64,000 nucleotides of DNA, from assembly GCA_027563935.2 (NCBI GenBank), contig CM050451.1:35479565-35543564 (forward strand), read 5' to 3'. Both the position numbers and the translations under genes were made by a program. Below, in pieces: positions 31,484-43,872 of the stretch. Positions within the stretch are counted from its first letter, which is position 1, and each line of letters starts with the position of its first letter. The stretch comes from Costus lasius (Eukaryota; Streptophyta; Magnoliopsida; Zingiberales; Costaceae). Under the pieces are notes generated by a model. That model was given only the letters and a program-made list of their open reading frames with translations, searched no databases and was not told where the DNA came from.

Positions 31484-33577
31484 TGTTGGTGTATATGCCC
31501 TAGGACCTAGTTTTGGTCCATCTTTGTACTACTTGACTCTGATATTAATATATATCTTTCTGGCATTGTCGTTATCATTGTTTGTCTACACCTGCGATTG
31601 TGTACTTACATGATAATGTCCCTGGAGACAGATTGGATCTGTGCTCGAACTATAGTCCCCAGTCGATGTACCTGAGTGGATATGGGACAACTCTGGTACT
31701 TGAGAGACTGGTATGTGGGCTGGTTAGGCACGTGGTGCTAACGCAGACACATGGGTATATCATTGGAGGATATACTGGATAGACCCGCTGTGAGGCTATG
31801 ACTTGGTGTCATGAGTTATCCTCACAAGTGACAGGAGATGCAATGATCCCTTGACTTGAGGTCATTGACCATTCTATATGGTTAGGGACTTGCTTTGATG
31901 CAACCTAACACCTTGCCGTAGTTGGGAGGTCATAACGGTTGTCATTGAGCATGTCACGACCCATATGAGAAGGTCAATGGACAGACATAGGATTTGCCCC
32001 TTCCTTAGGGAAGTGTGATATCCATGGAGCTCCCTTATGGTTCTATGACTGAGAGCGTATGGCCATACCCAGGTGAGAACCTGTTTTAGTCATAGCCATG
32101 TGATTGGATGAAAACAAGTGGTGACACACTTGTCCAATCGGATATCAGTACGGCAAAGAGACTGTAATGCATCTGTACCTAGTTGCGATGATGGGGATGT
32201 CGATGTCGATATCCATTCCAATAACCTGGGTAGCAGCGATGCACTGCTAGGTGCCACTCACTGCTTGTGATGACCTTTGGTCAGCACTGCCAGCGTTAGA
32301 GGAACCTACAGGGTCGCACACCTTGATACTCGAGTTTTCATATTGATCGGGTAGCCTTTAGATCGAGTTATTGGATAACTCTGATCTATTTGGGGGATTT
32401 CATCAGCGCCAATGGGCCTGATGAGATGGAAGAAACTTATTGGGGCCAACTTCCGTTTTTGGCATATCGATCAAATTAACCATGGTTAGCCTCATTTAAC
32501 CATGGGTTAAATTGGATTGGATCCAATAGCTTGGTTAACATGCATAATGGACTTTGGGCTTGGCCCATTGCTTAGTTGGGCTTGCTAATAAGTTGTATTG
32601 AAGGGCTATGAGGCTTGAAGGGTATAATGGGGATGAATTAATGGGATAGGCGTATATGGAATTCTAGTTGGACTAGAATTTGCGCCTATGCCTTGTTTGG
32701 TATCTCCTAGGTGATTAAATCAAATTGGATTTGATTAAATCACACAAGATAATTGATTGGATTGTGTTTGACAATTGTGGGCTGATTATTAACATAATTA
32801 GAATCCTAATTGGATTAGGACTTGCGCCCAAGCCACATTAGGCAATCCATCATATTGCCTTGACTAGGTCTAGGCGCATGGATGGGATTAATGCCTCATA
32901 TGGCATGATATGGGCGCATATGGCTGATGCTTGCTTTGGCAAGTCTTAGGCGCATATGGGAGTGGAGATTTAATCAATATAATTGATTGGATAATCTCCT
33001 AGAATCATGCCCTAATTGTCAACACTTGCCATTCTCCCCTAACCGCCTCTTGCTCCTATAAATAAGCCCTTGCCGCCCCCTCTCTTCACGATGCTAATTC
33101 CTTGGAGGCGTGAAGCATTAGAGGGCGACGGCTTGGAGAGCTTAGAGCTCTTCTTCTTCCATCAAGGGCGCAAGCATGCTTCTTCTCTTCCTTTCCTTGG
33201 CGCAAAGGAACAAGAAGGCTTGTGGCGTTGTCTTCTCCTTCCATCTCCTTGGCGCATCACATCTTGGTGGTGGCGCAAGTTGCTTGGAGGATTCTCCTAA
33301 GGCATGGATCTTCTTCCCGAGGCTAGCACCGGGCGAGGAAGAAGAAAACTTGAGGAATCCGTGTGTGCGAGACTGCAGAGGGCGAACACTTGGGCGCCTT
33401 CATCGACATCGGCTTCTAATTGCTTAAAGGTACTTACTATCACATCGTGTCGATCCCCTCGCAAGAGATCTTCATTGGGTTTTTGGGACTAGCCTGTTTC
33501 GGGGACATTCTTCCGCTGCGTAAAATGTATGCCCATGGCTCTGAAAAATTGTAAAATGTCCCCGGGGTTTCCCAACA
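31484..33577 (+). repeat. CopB 5' LTR
   Basis: The termini are TGTTGG and CCAACA. It contains the 20-base block shared with CopA (32057-32076), GGGTCGCACA (32311-32320), a TATAAATA box (33057-33064) and a donor-like AAAG-GTACTTAC (33426-33437). Confidence 0.95.
33057..33064 (+). promoter_or_regulatory. TATA box of the CopB 5' LTR
   Basis: TATAAATA in a C-rich context, about 520 bp before the LTR end, predicts transcription starting near 33090. The identical box is at 51376-51383 in the 3' LTR. CopA LTRs have no equally clear counterpart at this place. Confidence 0.7.
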
Positions 33578-33578
33578 C

Positions 33579-33589
33579 TGGTATCAGAG
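33579..33589 (+). other. CopB primer-binding site
   Basis: TGGTATCAGAG, one base after the LTR end, complementary to initiator Met tRNA. Confidence 0.92.
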
Positions 33590-34766
33590 GTACTTGCGAG
33601 CCTCGAACGATGTTCTTTCATGCTTTTCATGCTCACATGCCATATCTACATTTTCGCATATTGCATAGATGTTGGCGCATGATTTTTCTTTAAGTAGAAA
33701 AATTGTAGGTCTCTTGTTTCTTACTTCTAATTAACTTCTTGTGGTTCTTTGCTCTCTTCATGTGATGGGATAGACCCATATGTGGAAGAGAAAATTTCTC
33801 CTCTCATAATAGGATAGACCTATCTTGAGAGACTTGTTGGAATAGGGCATGGACTGGGTGATTGCCCTTATCCTAGCAAGTTAGGGATTGCAAGGAGGGC
33901 AACCGGTATGCCTCTTGTAGACTCCTGAGAGAAACTTAGAATCAAAGATTTGTGATATGAAGGGAAGGAAGAGAGACATGTTTTATGAAAAATTAAAATT
34001 TCAGATTTTATGTTTTTCATTGAGCATGTAGAATTGCATGAGTAAGTACTTGATTGTGCATGATGTTGTGGTCATATGTCAAGCCCCTTAGCATGCCTGT
34101 GATGTATCCTTGTGAGGCCTGCGTGCCGCTTTTCTTTTTGCTTTTAACTAAGAAGAAGATTAGGGTGGCGCATCTACTTGGAGCAAGGTGCATGCTTGCT
34201 TGGTTGCGCATCCTTGCATGATGGCGCAACAAGCTTCAAAGGTGGCACATCCTTGCATGGGGGCGCAAGTTAGGGTTTGGCCGAGCCTTGTGCTTGTGTG
34301 CTATCCCTCTTGTGGCTTGCTAAATGGCGCACCTTCCTTGGAGGAAGACCATGGCATTGGCCGAACCTTGTGGGTGTACCCCTAAGGTTTGAGAGCTAAA
34401 CCATGGGAGAATGACCTTGGAGCCAACCTTGAAGATAGAGCTATAGGTCGGCTAGGTAGGTCTAATCTTGGGGCTTGAATCCTAGGTCAAGAGTTGAACC
34501 CCTTTTTGGCATGGATTGGTTCAATGTCTTGAATGGGCTATGATCACATCATCCTTTTATTGCTTTCTTTACAAAAGCTAAAGCATGCCTGTGATGTTTT
34601 ATCGTTATGTTATCACCATAGGATTGCATGCCTGTAATGATAGACATAAGATAAAACTGAGATGATGAGACCTTAAACAAAAACCCTCAATTAAAATATC
34701 AAGTCTAGTAGCCTTCTAACGCGTAGCCCTCACTAAGCTATCGATCAGTGGAGTTGTGAACTGTTT

Positions 34767-34780
34767 CCCACCCTCGTGGG
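34767..34780 (+). ncRNA. Leader hairpin H1 (CopB)
   Basis: CCCAC / GTGGG closing a CCTC loop. It sits where CopA has CCCAC / GTGGG closing TCA. Confidence 0.55.
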
Positions 34781-34910
34781 ACACACCCACTTATCTTTAG
34801 AAAGTGCGTGGTGGCAATGGTTTCCCCAGTCCAGTTTTAACCTGGGCGTGCCTTCACAAGGAAACTCGTTGGCCCTGGGCATAACGGTTAGGGATGGACT
34901 TGACTAGAAG

Positions 34911-34936
34911 TTCACATGTGCTGGGCACATGGTGAA
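34911..34936 (+). ncRNA. Leader hairpin between H1 and H2 (CopB)
   Basis: TTCAC and ATGTGC pair with GCACAT and GTGAA around a TGG loop, with one bulged G: an 11-bp stem. Confidence 0.6.
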
Positions 34937-34965
34937 AGTCTAGAGGCATCGTTGAGAGGTAAGGG

Positions 34966-35000
34966 TTTCATGTTGTATCCAGCCCTCGCTGGACATGAAA
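34966..35000 (+). ncRNA. Leader hairpin H2 (CopB)
   Basis: The outer stem TTTCATGT / ACATGAAA is a perfect 8 bp. A five-base TGTAT bulge on the 5' side is followed by inner stem CCAGC / GCTGG and a CCTC loop. The design is that of CopA H2 with almost every stem pair changed in a compensating way. Confidence 0.7.
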
Positions 35001-35089
35001 TGCCTGGACTGTCTCAATAAGGGGAATTGCTTGGAGCAATCGGCCGGCGCGCCCACCTTAGGAAACATGGGTCACTTTGTGCATCTCAT

Positions 35090-35103
35090 CCCACCCTCGT
35101 GGG
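35090..35103 (+). ncRNA. Leader hairpin H3 (CopB)
   Basis: CCCAC / GTGGG with a CCTC loop, followed by ACGCG as in CopA (GGGACGCG). Where CopA has CTCGC / GCGGG, all five pairs are still possible. Confidence 0.6.
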
Positions 35104-35135
35104 ACGCGAAGCCCTGTGTGGAATGAGGATCTCAT

Positions 35136-35203
35136 CTCACTAGGAAATCTTGGATTTCTCGATTGACTTTGTGGGTTCTCAATTTGATTAAAAATAGTGG
35201 GAG
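35136..35203 (+). ncRNA. Leader three-way junction (CopB)
   Basis: The closing stem CTCACTA pairs with TAGTG-GGAG with a two-base bulge. Hairpin a is GAAATC / GATTTC with a three-base loop; hairpin b is ATTGA / TCAAT. CopA has the same closing stem and two hairpins of different sequence. Confidence 0.6.
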
Positions 35204-35283
35204 CCATGGTCATTTAAAAGGCAAGTCCAGTTTAAATGACTCGAAGTAGTACTAATCTGCTGTTTCTTGGTTGTTGTAGAACA

Positions 35284-36158
35284 ATGGCTATGAACAATAG
35301 CAGTTGGTCACTGCGATCTACCCTGGATAAGTTGGTTGGATCCAACTTACTGGATTGGTATATGAACTTGAGAATCGTGCTCAAGCTCGAGAGGAAGCTT
35401 TATGTTCTTGAGCGTCTTATTCCTGAGCCACTTCCATGCTCGGCCTCAGCGGCTGAGAGGGATGCTTATGATAAGCATCAGGTTGATACTTTGGAGGTTG
35501 CTAACCAACATGTCACTTGAATTTAAAGGGTGATATGAATCGAAGAGTGCCTCTGAAATTATTTTAATCTAAGGCAGCTCTTTGATGAATTGGTTGAGCT
35601 CAATCCTGCTAAAGTTGATATTCAGTGTGTTGAGCCGAAAGGCTTGACCAAGGAACTGAAATTAAAGATGGATATGATCAGGAATAATAGGTGCTATTCA
35701 TGTGGAGGGCCACCTCACATGTTGAAGGACATGTTGCAACTTCAGAATGAGGAGAAGAAAGGCAAGGCCTTGTCTTCATGCTCAGGTATTTATGTTACCG
35801 AAGTCAACCTTTCTACTCCTATGACATGGGTATTGGATACCGCATGTGGAGTACAAATATGCAAAGGCACAGAAAGGATAGATCGATAAGGCCTAGAGAG
35901 ATTGACCTACGGATAGGTAACATGGCACAAGTTGCTGCTGTTGCTGTAGGAGTTTTTCTCCCTGCCTTCTGGACTTCAGTTAAAGCTAGACAATTGCTAT
36001 TATGTACCTTCCCTTACCAAAACATTGTATCCACTCCTTGCTTGGCAAAGAAAGGATTTAGGTTTGAAATAAAAGAGAACTTGTGTTCTTTTTCTTTTGC
36101 AAACATGTTTTATGGGAAGGGTACTTTGTGCAATGGTCCGCATGTCTTGGACATGGTT
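35284..36158 (+). pseudogene. CopB Gag-protease remnant
   Basis: It starts MAMNNSSWSLRSTL and stays open to a TGA at 35518-35520. Most of the capsid domain is deleted after that. A degenerate knuckle (CYSCGGPPHMLKD, last Cys missing) and a protease motif (TWVLDTACG) follow in another phase. The remnant is cut by ChrV at 36163. Notably its first three residues, M-A-M, equal the peptide predicted from the CopA LTR exon. Confidence 0.88.
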
Positions 36159-36163
36159 AGCTC
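36159..36163 (+). repeat. Target-site duplication of ChrV (left copy)
   Basis: AGCTC here and at 47082-47086 flanks the chromovirus exactly. Confidence 0.95.
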
Positions 36164-39100
36164 TGTAAGATCCAAGGATCTTAAGTTCTGGTAAGCATTA
36201 TTTTCTATGATAAATTATGATAAATTATTGATGTAAATAAAATTATTGACTGAGTTATTATTCCTGAGTATTGATTGTTAATTTATGATAAATTAACTAG
36301 AGATTTTGTTGTTAATTAACTGATTTATTGATTGTTAATTTGTAATTAATGGATTTGAGTTTATTTGGTTGTTAATTTATTGTAAATTAATTAGAGATTT
36401 TTGATTTGATTATTGGCTGTTAATTTATGATAAATTATTATTGGTTGTCCATGATAAATTAATTAGGATTTATGGGTTGTAAATTGTAAGTTAATTAATT
36501 AGACCTTATTGGTTAATTAAATCCTTATTGGATATTAATTAAGTCCTTATTGGATTTCGGTTAAGTGAATGGTTAATGGTTAAGTTAATTAAATTAATTG
36601 GTTAACTATGGGTTATTGGGTTTGAAAAATTCGAAATTATGAGTTAAATGGGTTAAACCCTATTGGAATTAATTGGTTAATGGGTTTAAAATTTAAAAAC
36701 CCAAAGTTTAAGTGGTAATATCGACTAGGGTGAGATTGTGGGCGTTTTTTTTTGGCTTGAGGAAATCTTGGGGCGGCTAGGGCAAAGAAGAAGGCGATTC
36801 TTGGAGTTGTTGAGGTGATTTTCTTCATCTTTTTCCCCTTGGCGATTTTTCCTTGAAGTGAAGAAATTTCCTTGGTGTTTGGTGGTGACATCAAAGGCTT
36901 TGAACGATTTCTTTTGTGGAAAATTTTCGGTTTAAGAGGTGAGTGGATTTTCTCTTCCACTTAATCCATGTATGCTTGAGATTATTGCTTAGAAACATGG
37001 CATGAACCCTTAATTTCAATTTTTGTACATGTTTCTATGTTTTCCCTAAAATTTCGAAAACCCTAGATTGTATGAGAATTAGGGCTTTTCATTTTTAAGG
37101 CTTCTAATCATCAATTAGACCTTGTTTAAGCATGTATGTAGCTTTAGTTTTTCAATTGCATGAAGTTTAGGGCTTGAATGAGAATTTCGACCCTTCTTCA
37201 TGAAGTTACGCCCAAATGCATGGGTAAAATTTGGGGAAAACTTGATATTCATGAAATTAGGTATATGAGGACTCTACTGTAATTTTTTGAGAATTTTTAG
37301 AAATAAAAGTTTCTGTTGACTGACATTGACCTAGGGGTAATTCGGTAAATTTTCTAGTTAAAATTGGGGAAAACTTGAAATTTCGAATCTAGGGATCATG
37401 AGGGATGTAATGAATATTTTTACGAAATTTTTGGATAACTTTTCCTGCATGACTTAAACTTTGAACTAGGGGTATTTCTGTCTTTTGTTATCAGAACTAG
37501 TAGAAAACTATGAAGTTGTGATATTCTACATTTATGTTAATTGTGAACGAAATTTGGTGAATTTTCTGTATTATTATGTATTTTTAATTGAGTGGTGTAT
37601 GTAGAAAGTAATGACATGAAATATTGATAGAGAACATTGGTTGATAACTTAGCAAAATTACACTGAACTGACCAGCCTGAAATTTAAGGACTACACTATG
37701 TTATGTGATTTTTTAAATATTGTGATTTGTGATTTTTGGCATGTTAAGTGATCTTTGAATATGTGAATATTATGTGGTTATGTGAAATTCGAAAATTATG
37801 TGGTTATGAGGTTCGAATATTATGTGTTGTGATTATGTGATGGTTAGGACTAAGGCTAGGTGTAACTATGAACTCAAGGGGATAGCCCTGTTGTGTGATA
37901 TGTTAAGGGTTTGAATTTCAGCCCTGTATTGTGATATGTGTGGGGGTTGATGTTCAGCCTGCCTATTATGATTATTGTGATGGGGGTTGAAGTTCAGCCT
38001 GCCCGATGTGATTTTTGTGATGGCTATCCTAGAGTCAAGTTGACACTTAGGAGTCCACCTTTGTGAAATATGTCCACCTATGTGAAATTATGAAATAAGA
38101 TATGTGTGTTGTCCAGTAGTAACCTTTTGGGAGAACGGGTTTTGACCCAAAGTGCCATGTCTTGGTCAGACAGGGGCCACCTCTTGATGTCATTACTCTT
38201 TTATGTGTTGGGAATGATATAAGACCCAAAGTGCCATGTCTTGGTCAGACAGGGGCCACCTCTTGATGTCATCATTCTCGTTTTATGTTATGGCGGGATA
38301 GACCAGCGTGCCACGTCGTGACCTGACGGGGGCCACCTCCTGATTCTATTCTCGTTTTATGTTATGGCGTGATAGACCAGCGTGCCACGTCGTGACCTGA
38401 CGGGGGCCACCTCCTGATTCTATTCACTGTCCATGTTTATGTGTTGCACGAGATTTTGCAGCTCCCAGTGCTTTGGCCAAGCCGGGTTAGACCATATTGG
38501 TCACTTATGATATGCTGGACAACTAGGTTAAATATGTGTTGGTGTGTTTAGTTGGTTTAGAAGATGTGTTCGGTTGGTTTAGAGTATAACTCTAGAACCT
38601 GAGTTTGTTTAGAACCTGAGTTGATTATATGTTGGTGTGTACATCTGACTGTTATGTGACTTTGTATTAAATCTTTTTATTTAATCTGGTGATATGTTGA
38701 CACTATGTTCCTGTTAAAGATTTTTAAAACAATCTGCCTATATTTTTGAGTGTATGTTATGGATGGTCAATTAGACTATCCACTCACTGGGCTGTGTAGC
38801 TCACCCCTCACTATTTTCAGGTAAAGAGCAGGGGCGCAGTTAGCTTGATACTGATGTTATGATTTATGCTTATGGTGCCGGTTGTGGCCCTATGTTTTTG
38901 CTTAATTAAATTGAGGCCGGCTATGGCCGAATATGAATTATATGATCTATGTGAACTCTGTGATGTGAACCATGTGAACTATGTGACATTGTGTTGCCAG
39001 ATTGTGGCAGTTAATTGAGTTTGACTTTTGTGTCACCGCGGGCTTCGGCCTGGTTTCGGTGTTTGGTATTAGTTTATAAAAATCGATTTTGTGGGTTTGT

Positions 39101-39372
39101 TTTGAAATTGAAATTGATGTGTATTTTTGCAATCGGTTTTGATATAACTGTAACGTGCATATGTCTAGTGCACGTATTGCGTGGTGGCAGGTACCTTTAT
39201 GTGATATAAGATTTGTGATTCGAAGATTTTATGTGTTTGGAGTTTTGAAAATTTTCAGATCGTGTTTTCCTTGAACTCGGTTTTACCTAGCATTTGATCG
39301 ATCTTATATGAAACATCCTATTGCTTTTGCGATTGTGTTATTTGTTTGGGGTTAAGTATGTGGGATGTTACA
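36164..39372 (+). repeat. ChrV 5' LTR
   Basis: It begins TGTAAGATCC and ends GATGTTACA. The first 500 bp are AT-rich degenerate repeats of TTAATTTATGATAAATTA-like units. Two further tandem blocks are described separately. The short open frames within are repeated identically in the other LTR and are not genes. Confidence 0.95.
38130..38425 (+). repeat. Four-copy tandem repeat inside the ChrV LTR
   Basis: The common core is AG(T/C)GCCA(T/C)GTC-TG followed by GGGGCCACCTC. It occurs as two similar copies (around 38140 and 38225) and two near-identical ~75-bp copies (around 38300 and 38370). The same block is at about 45839-46134 in the 3' LTR. Upstream (37900-38015) a shorter repeat around GGGGGTTGA-GTTCAGCCTGCC is present. 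Confidence 0.8.
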
Positions 39373-39375
39373 GAA

Positions 39376-39386
39376 TGGTATCAGAG
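39376..39386 (+). other. ChrV primer-binding site
   Basis: TGGTATCAGAG, three bases after the LTR end, initiator Met tRNA type. Confidence 0.92.
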
Positions 39387-39454
39387 GAGTTCGCTAGCTA
39401 AAACTTAGTTTGGGGGAAAACATGTTTGTGTATTGCTAGACACCGGATAGGTTT

Positions 39455-39994
39455 ATGTTTGTTTTCCTGACTGTGGTATGTGTGTGTCACAAGCGCTATG
39501 CCTCGCTTGTGAGTGAATTCCAGAAACTGGGTCCTAGCTCATTTTATGGGGGCTCAGAATCCAGTACTGCTGAGAACTGGCAGTTGTGCTTGGAAAAGAT
39601 TTTCCAAGTCATGCGCTGCTCAGATGAGGATAAGCTATGTCTGTCCACCTATATGATGCGTGGCGACGCAGATGAGTGGTGGAAGGGAGTTGTGAGACTA
39701 GCAACGGAAAGACATGAGACAGTTGATTGGCCTTACTTCTTGTCTCGATTTAACGAGAAGTACTTCCCAGATAGTTTGGTGGAGGATCGAGAGGTAGCAT
39801 TTATTCACCTGGAGCAGGGTGATATGACAGTGGACCAGTATGAAGTACAGTTCACAAAATTGGGAAAGTATGCTCCTCATCTGATAAACACTGAAAAGAG
39901 GAGAGCTACTAAGTTTCTGAGAGGTCTCAGATGGGATATTCGAGAGCAGGTTGGTGCTCAACACTTGGAGACCTATGTTGAGACAGTTGGGTGA
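39455..39994 (+). pseudogene. ChrV Gag, N-terminal part up to a premature stop
   Basis: The retrotransposon Gag domain is clear (ENWQLCLEKIFQVMRC, WWKGVVR, YFPDSLVED, FLRGLRWDIREQV). Only about 80 bp separate the primer site from this ATG, so the usual basic Gag N-terminus seems missing. The frame stops at TGA (39992-39994), most simply CGA to TGA. The same phase continues to 43843. Confidence 0.9.
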
Positions 39995-40714
39995 GCACGC
40001 ACTGTAGAGAGGTATATATCTGAGAGGAGTTCTCATGCTACGGTGGCAGTGGTTCCTGCAGCTGAGGCAGCGGTTCCTCAGTATGGCAGTGGCGGCAAGG
40101 GTAAGAAGTACCCTAGGCATAAAGATTACAAGAAGAGCAGGTATAGGCCTTACTCCTACAAGGCACCGCAGCAGTATGCACCGCAGCAGTCCAGGGATAC
40201 CAGGGATGTAAGGAACAACCACACTGAGAACGGGACTTGCAGTTATTGTGGGCTCAGAGGACATCTACTGAAAGACTGTCACAGGAAGAATGGCATGTGC
40301 TTCAAATGTAAGAAACCTGGGCACATGGCCAGGGACTGCAAAGAACCTGAGATGCAACCTAGAGGCGCAGATAAGCCTACAGTTCAGACTAGAGTGTATG
40401 CTGTGGCTGAGAAGGATACACGAGCTTCCCGATCCGTCGTGGAAGGTACTTTATTCGTATTTGATCAGTTAGCTCGCATTCTATTTGATCCCGGTGCAAA
40501 TCTGTCTTTTGTATCTGTTAGATTTGCTGCATGTTTACCTGTGTTACCTAAGATGATGAATTATGTTGTGTCTGTGAGTACTCCCTTAGGAAAGTCATTG
40601 TCTACAGACACTGTGTGTGCTGACTGTGTAGTACATGTAGAGGGTTATGAGTTTCTGGTAGATCTAATCCTCTTAGACATGCAAGATTATGATATCATCT
40701 TAGGAATGGATTAG
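39995..40714 (+). pseudogene. ChrV Gag C-terminus and protease
   Basis: It is in phase with the preceding segment. It has two CCHC knuckles (CSYCGLRGHLLKDC at about 40238 and CFKCKKPGHMARDC at about 40298) and an aspartic protease with LFDPGANLSFVS, a D-P-G variant seen in other plant chromoviruses. It ends GMD-TAG (40712-40714), where the family has Trp. TGG to TAG is a G-to-A transition. Confidence 0.9.
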
Positions 40715-43700
40715 TTGTCTTCCCATCATGCCTCTGTGGATTGCTTTGAGAAAGTAATCACTTTGAATTTGTTAGATGGGAATCGACTGTTTGTGAGAGG
40801 TCTAGTGTCAGACCAAGGACCGCATGTGATATCTTTCTTGCAGGCCAGGAAATTACTGGCTAGTGGATGCAAGGGTTATCTTGCGCATGTTAAGGTGCAG
40901 GATGATTCTACTTCTGATTTGACTCAGATGGCGGTGGTGAAAGAATTTCCTGATGTGTTCTCTGAGGAATTTTCAGGTTTACCACCAGTTAGAGAAGTAG
41001 AATTTGGCATTGAGTTGGCGCCGGGTACGGCACCTATCTCCAGAGCTCCTTATCGTATGGCTACTTCAGAGTTGGCCGAGCTTAAGAAACAACTGGAGGA
41101 ATTGCTAGAGAAAGGGTATATTCGGCCTAGTGCTTCTCCCTGGGGAGCGCCAGTGCTATTTGTGAAGAAGAAGGATGGAACCCTGAGGATGTGTATAGAC
41201 TACAGGCAGTTGAACCAAGTGACCATTAAGAATAAGTATCCTCTTCCCAGAATTGATGATCTATTTGATCAATTACAGGGAGCTACAGTGTTCTCTAAGA
41301 TTGATCTGAGATCAGGGTATTATCAGCTTAGGGTCAAGGATGAGGATATATTTAAGACTGCTTTCAGGACCAGGTATGGGCATTTCGAATTTTTAGTTAT
41401 GCCTTTTGGACTGACGAATGCACCTGCCGTCTTCATGGATTTGATGAACAGGGTATTCCATGAGTTGCTTGACTCTTGTGTGGTGGTCTTTATAGACGAT
41501 ATATTGGTGTACTCTCGGACTACTTCAGATCATGTCAGTGATTTGCGCAAGGTACTGGAGGTTCTGAGGAAGAACCGGTTATATGCCAAGGCTAGTAAGT
41601 GTGAGTTCTGGTTAGAGAAGATCAGTTTTCTGGGACATGTGATTTCTGGTCAGGGAGTGTCTGTGGATCCTGTTAAAGTACAAGCTATCCTTGATTGGGG
41701 AAGACCTACTAGTGCTACTGAGATCAGGAGTTTTCTGGGTTTGGCAGGTTATTACCGGAGATTTGTTGAGGGATTCTCCAAGCTGGCGGGTCCTTTAACT
41801 AAATTGACCAGAAAGGAGGCTAAGTTTATTTGGGATGATAAGTGTGAAGAGAGCTTCCAAGAGCTGAAGAGAAGGTTGACTAGTACACCGATCCTCATTA
41901 TTCCTAGTGATGGGGAAAGGTTTACTGTCTATACAGATGCTTCAGGCAAAGGGTTGGGTTGTGTCTTGATGCAGAAGGGTTCTGTAGTAGCCTATGCTTC
42001 GAGACAACTGAAGGAGTATGAATTGAACTACCCTACTCATGATTTAGAGTTGGCGGCCGTAGTCTTTGCATTGAAGATATGGCGTCACTATTTGTTGGGT
42101 CAGGAATTTGATCTGTTCACTGATCACCAGAGTCTCAAGTATATCTTCACTCAGAAGGAGTTGAACATGAGACAGAGAAGATGGATGGAGTTGATCAAAG
42201 ACTATGACTTCTCTATTCAGTATCAGGCTGGAAAGGCCAATGTGGTGGCGGATGCACTGAGCAGGCATCCAGTTACTTCGGTAGCTGCACTGCGGGTCAG
42301 TGAGTGGCAGTTACTGCAGGAGTTCAGAGATCTCAGGATCAGTGTTTCTCCTAGAGTTCAGACTGGTTATGTGGCTTTTCTCAGAGTACAGTCTGCTTTG
42401 TGGCAGAAGATCAGAGATCAGCAGTCTGTAGATCCGAAATTAGTTCAGATCAGGGATAGTCTGGTTGATGGCGCAGTTCAGGATTTTAGCCTGTCTGATG
42501 ATGGTATTCTTCGGTTTCGTGGAAGGGTATGTGTCCCTGAGGAACCGAGCTTGAGGAAGGAAATATTGGAGGACAGCCATAACTCCAAATATTCTCTACA
42601 TCCTGGCGTGACTAAGATGTATCAGGATCTCAAGAAAAATTTTTGGTGGCCGGGTATGAAGAAAGAAGTGTTTGATTTTGTCTCTAGGTGTTTGACCTGT
42701 CAGACTATAAAGGCTGAACATCAGAAGCCTGGTGGTTTGTTGCAACCTCTTCCTATTCCTGAGTGGAAGTGGGAATGCATCAGTATGGATTTTGTGTGTG
42801 GTTTGCCCAGAACCAGATTGGGTCATGATGCTATTTGGGTGATTGTTGATAGACTTACTAAATCAGCCCATTTTCTCCCGATTAAGATGACTTATTCATT
42901 AGAGAGGCTGGCCAGATTGTACATTGATGAGATAGTCAGACTGCATGGAGTGCCAGTTGATATTGTGTCTGATAGGGATTCTCGATTTTTGTCCAGATTT
43001 TGGAGGAGTTTACAGGAGGGTTTGGGTACTAAGTTGAGTTTTAGTACCGCATACCATCCTCAGTCTGATGGCCAGACGGAGCGTACTATACAGACTCTAG
43101 AAGATTTGTTGAGAGCCTATGTGGTCGATTGGAGTTCTGAGTGGAACCGGGACCTATCTTTGATAGAGTTCACTTATAATAATAGTTTCCACTCCAGTAT
43201 TCAGATGGCTCCTTATGAGGCTTTGTATGGAAGAAGGTGTAGGACTCCCTTGTGTTGGGAGGAAACTGGTGACAGGAGGATTTTGAGATCTGATGCAGTA
43301 CAGGAGACTACTGATAAGGTCAGAGAAATCCAGGATAAGCTGAAAATTGCTCGGGACAGACAGAAGAGTTATGCCGATGACCGACGTCGTCCTTTGGAGT
43401 TTATGGTAGGAGACCATGTGTTCTTGAAGGTGTCGCCTACTAAGGGTGTTATGAGGTTTGGCAAAAAGGGCAAGTTGAGCCCTAGGTTTGTAGGCCCTTT
43501 TGATATTGTTGAGAGAGTTGGTCCAGTGGCTTACCGTTTAGCTTTACCTCCTGCTATGGACCATGTACATAATGTATTCCATGTCTCTGCTTTGAGGAAG
43601 TATCATCCTGATCCATCTCATGTGTTGGAGTTGGAACCTCTTCAGATTCAGAGTGACTTGACTTTTGAGGAAAGACCTCTCCGGATTGTGGATAGGAAGG

Positions 43701-43843
43701 ATAAAGTTCTGAGGAACAAGACTATACCTTTGGTAAAGGTTATCTGGGGAAATCAATCAGTTGAAGAAGCGACTTGGGAGACTGAAGCGGATATGAGAAA
43801 AAATTATGCTTACCTCTTTGATGATATGGATGCTGAGCTTTAG
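40715..43843 (+). CDS. ChrV Pol: RT, RNase H, integrase, chromodomain
   Basis: This is an open frame of 1042 codons after the stop; it was translated only as part of Gag-Pol, so it is a broken polyprotein rather than a gene with its own start. Reverse transcriptase has FIDD at about residues 259-262 of this segment. RNase H has YTDASGKG and FTDHQSL. Integrase has the HHCC finger ([13 protein letters not shown]) and core residues in SMDFVCG, SDRDSRF and SDGQTERT. The tail ([16 protein letters not shown]) is a chromodomain, which in this family can guide integration to particular chromatin. RT before integrase confirms Ty3 order. Confidence 0.93.
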   Translation: MSSHHASVDCFEKVITLNLLDGNRLFVRGLVSDQGPHVISFLQARKLLASGCKGYLAHVKVQDDSTSDLTQMAVVKEFPDVFSEEFSGLPPVREVEFGIELAPGTAPISRAPYRMATSELAELKKQLEELLEKGYIRPSASPWGAPVLFVKKKDGTLRMCIDYRQLNQVTIKNKYPLPRIDDLFDQLQGATVFSKIDLRSGYYQLRVKDEDIFKTAFRTRYGHFEFLVMPFGLTNAPAVFMDLMNRVFHELLDSCVVVFIDDILVYSRTTSDHVSDLRKVLEVLRKNRLYAKASKCEFWLEKISFLGHVISGQGVSVDPVKVQAILDWGRPTSATEIRSFLGLAGYYRRFVEGFSKLAGPLTKLTRKEAKFIWDDKCEESFQELKRRLTSTPILIIPSDGERFTVYTDASGKGLGCVLMQKGSVVAYASRQLKEYELNYPTHDLELAAVVFALKIWRHYLLGQEFDLFTDHQSLKYIFTQKELNMRQRRWMELIKDYDFSIQYQAGKANVVADALSRHPVTSVAALRVSEWQLLQEFRDLRISVSPRVQTGYVAFLRVQSALWQKIRDQQSVDPKLVQIRDSLVDGAVQDFSLSDDGILRFRGRVCVPEEPSLRKEILEDSHNSKYSLHPGVTKMYQDLKKNFWWPGMKKEVFDFVSRCLTCQTIKAEHQKPGGLLQPLPIPEWKWECISMDFVCGLPRTRLGHDAIWVIVDRLTKSAHFLPIKMTYSLERLARLYIDEIVRLHGVPVDIVSDRDSRFLSRFWRSLQEGLGTKLSFSTAYHPQSDGQTERTIQTLEDLLRAYVVDWSSEWNRDLSLIEFTYNNSFHSSIQMAPYEALYGRRCRTPLCWEETGDRRILRSDAVQETTDKVREIQDKLKIARDRQKSYADDRRRPLEFMVGDHVFLKVSPTKGVMRFGKKGKLSPRFVGPFDIVERVGPVAYRLALPPAMDHVHNVFHVSALRKYHPDPSHVLELEPLQIQSDLTFEERPLRIVDRKDKVLRNKTIPLVKVIWGNQSVEEATWETEADMRKNYAYLFDDMDAEL

Positions 43844-43860
43844 AGGACTAAAGCTTTATA

Positions 43861-43872
43861 AGGAGGGAGGAA
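43861..43872 (+). other. ChrV polypurine tract
   Basis: AGGAGGGAGGAA lies immediately before the 3' LTR. Confidence 0.88.

Larger units (their letters stand above)
33590..35283 (+). other. CopB untranslated leader
   Basis: No protein is recognisable. From about 34600 it aligns loosely with the CopA leader: short identical blocks such as ATCACCATAGGA and GCCTTCT.ACGCG are separated by diverged sequence. It ends in a branch-point-like TACTAAT (35249-35255) and TTGTTGTAG at 35279, five bases before the gag ATG (35284). A possible donor is at 33430 in the LTR. Confidence 0.7.

Noticed and set aside
33070..33492. Short frames in the CopB LTR (76, 83 and 62 codons) as genes
   Set aside because: They lie downstream of the TATA box in R/U5 and overlap in three phases; no domain. 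A leader peptide cannot be excluded but nothing supports it.
36230..36600. AT-rich repeats in the ChrV LTR as a satellite or matrix-attachment array
   Set aside because: Units are irregular and confined to the LTR, with the same copy in the 3' LTR; no evidence for an independent array.
40480..40520. DPGA in the ChrV protease as a catalytic lesion
   Set aside because: D-P-G variants are common in plant chromovirus proteases, so this need not be damage.
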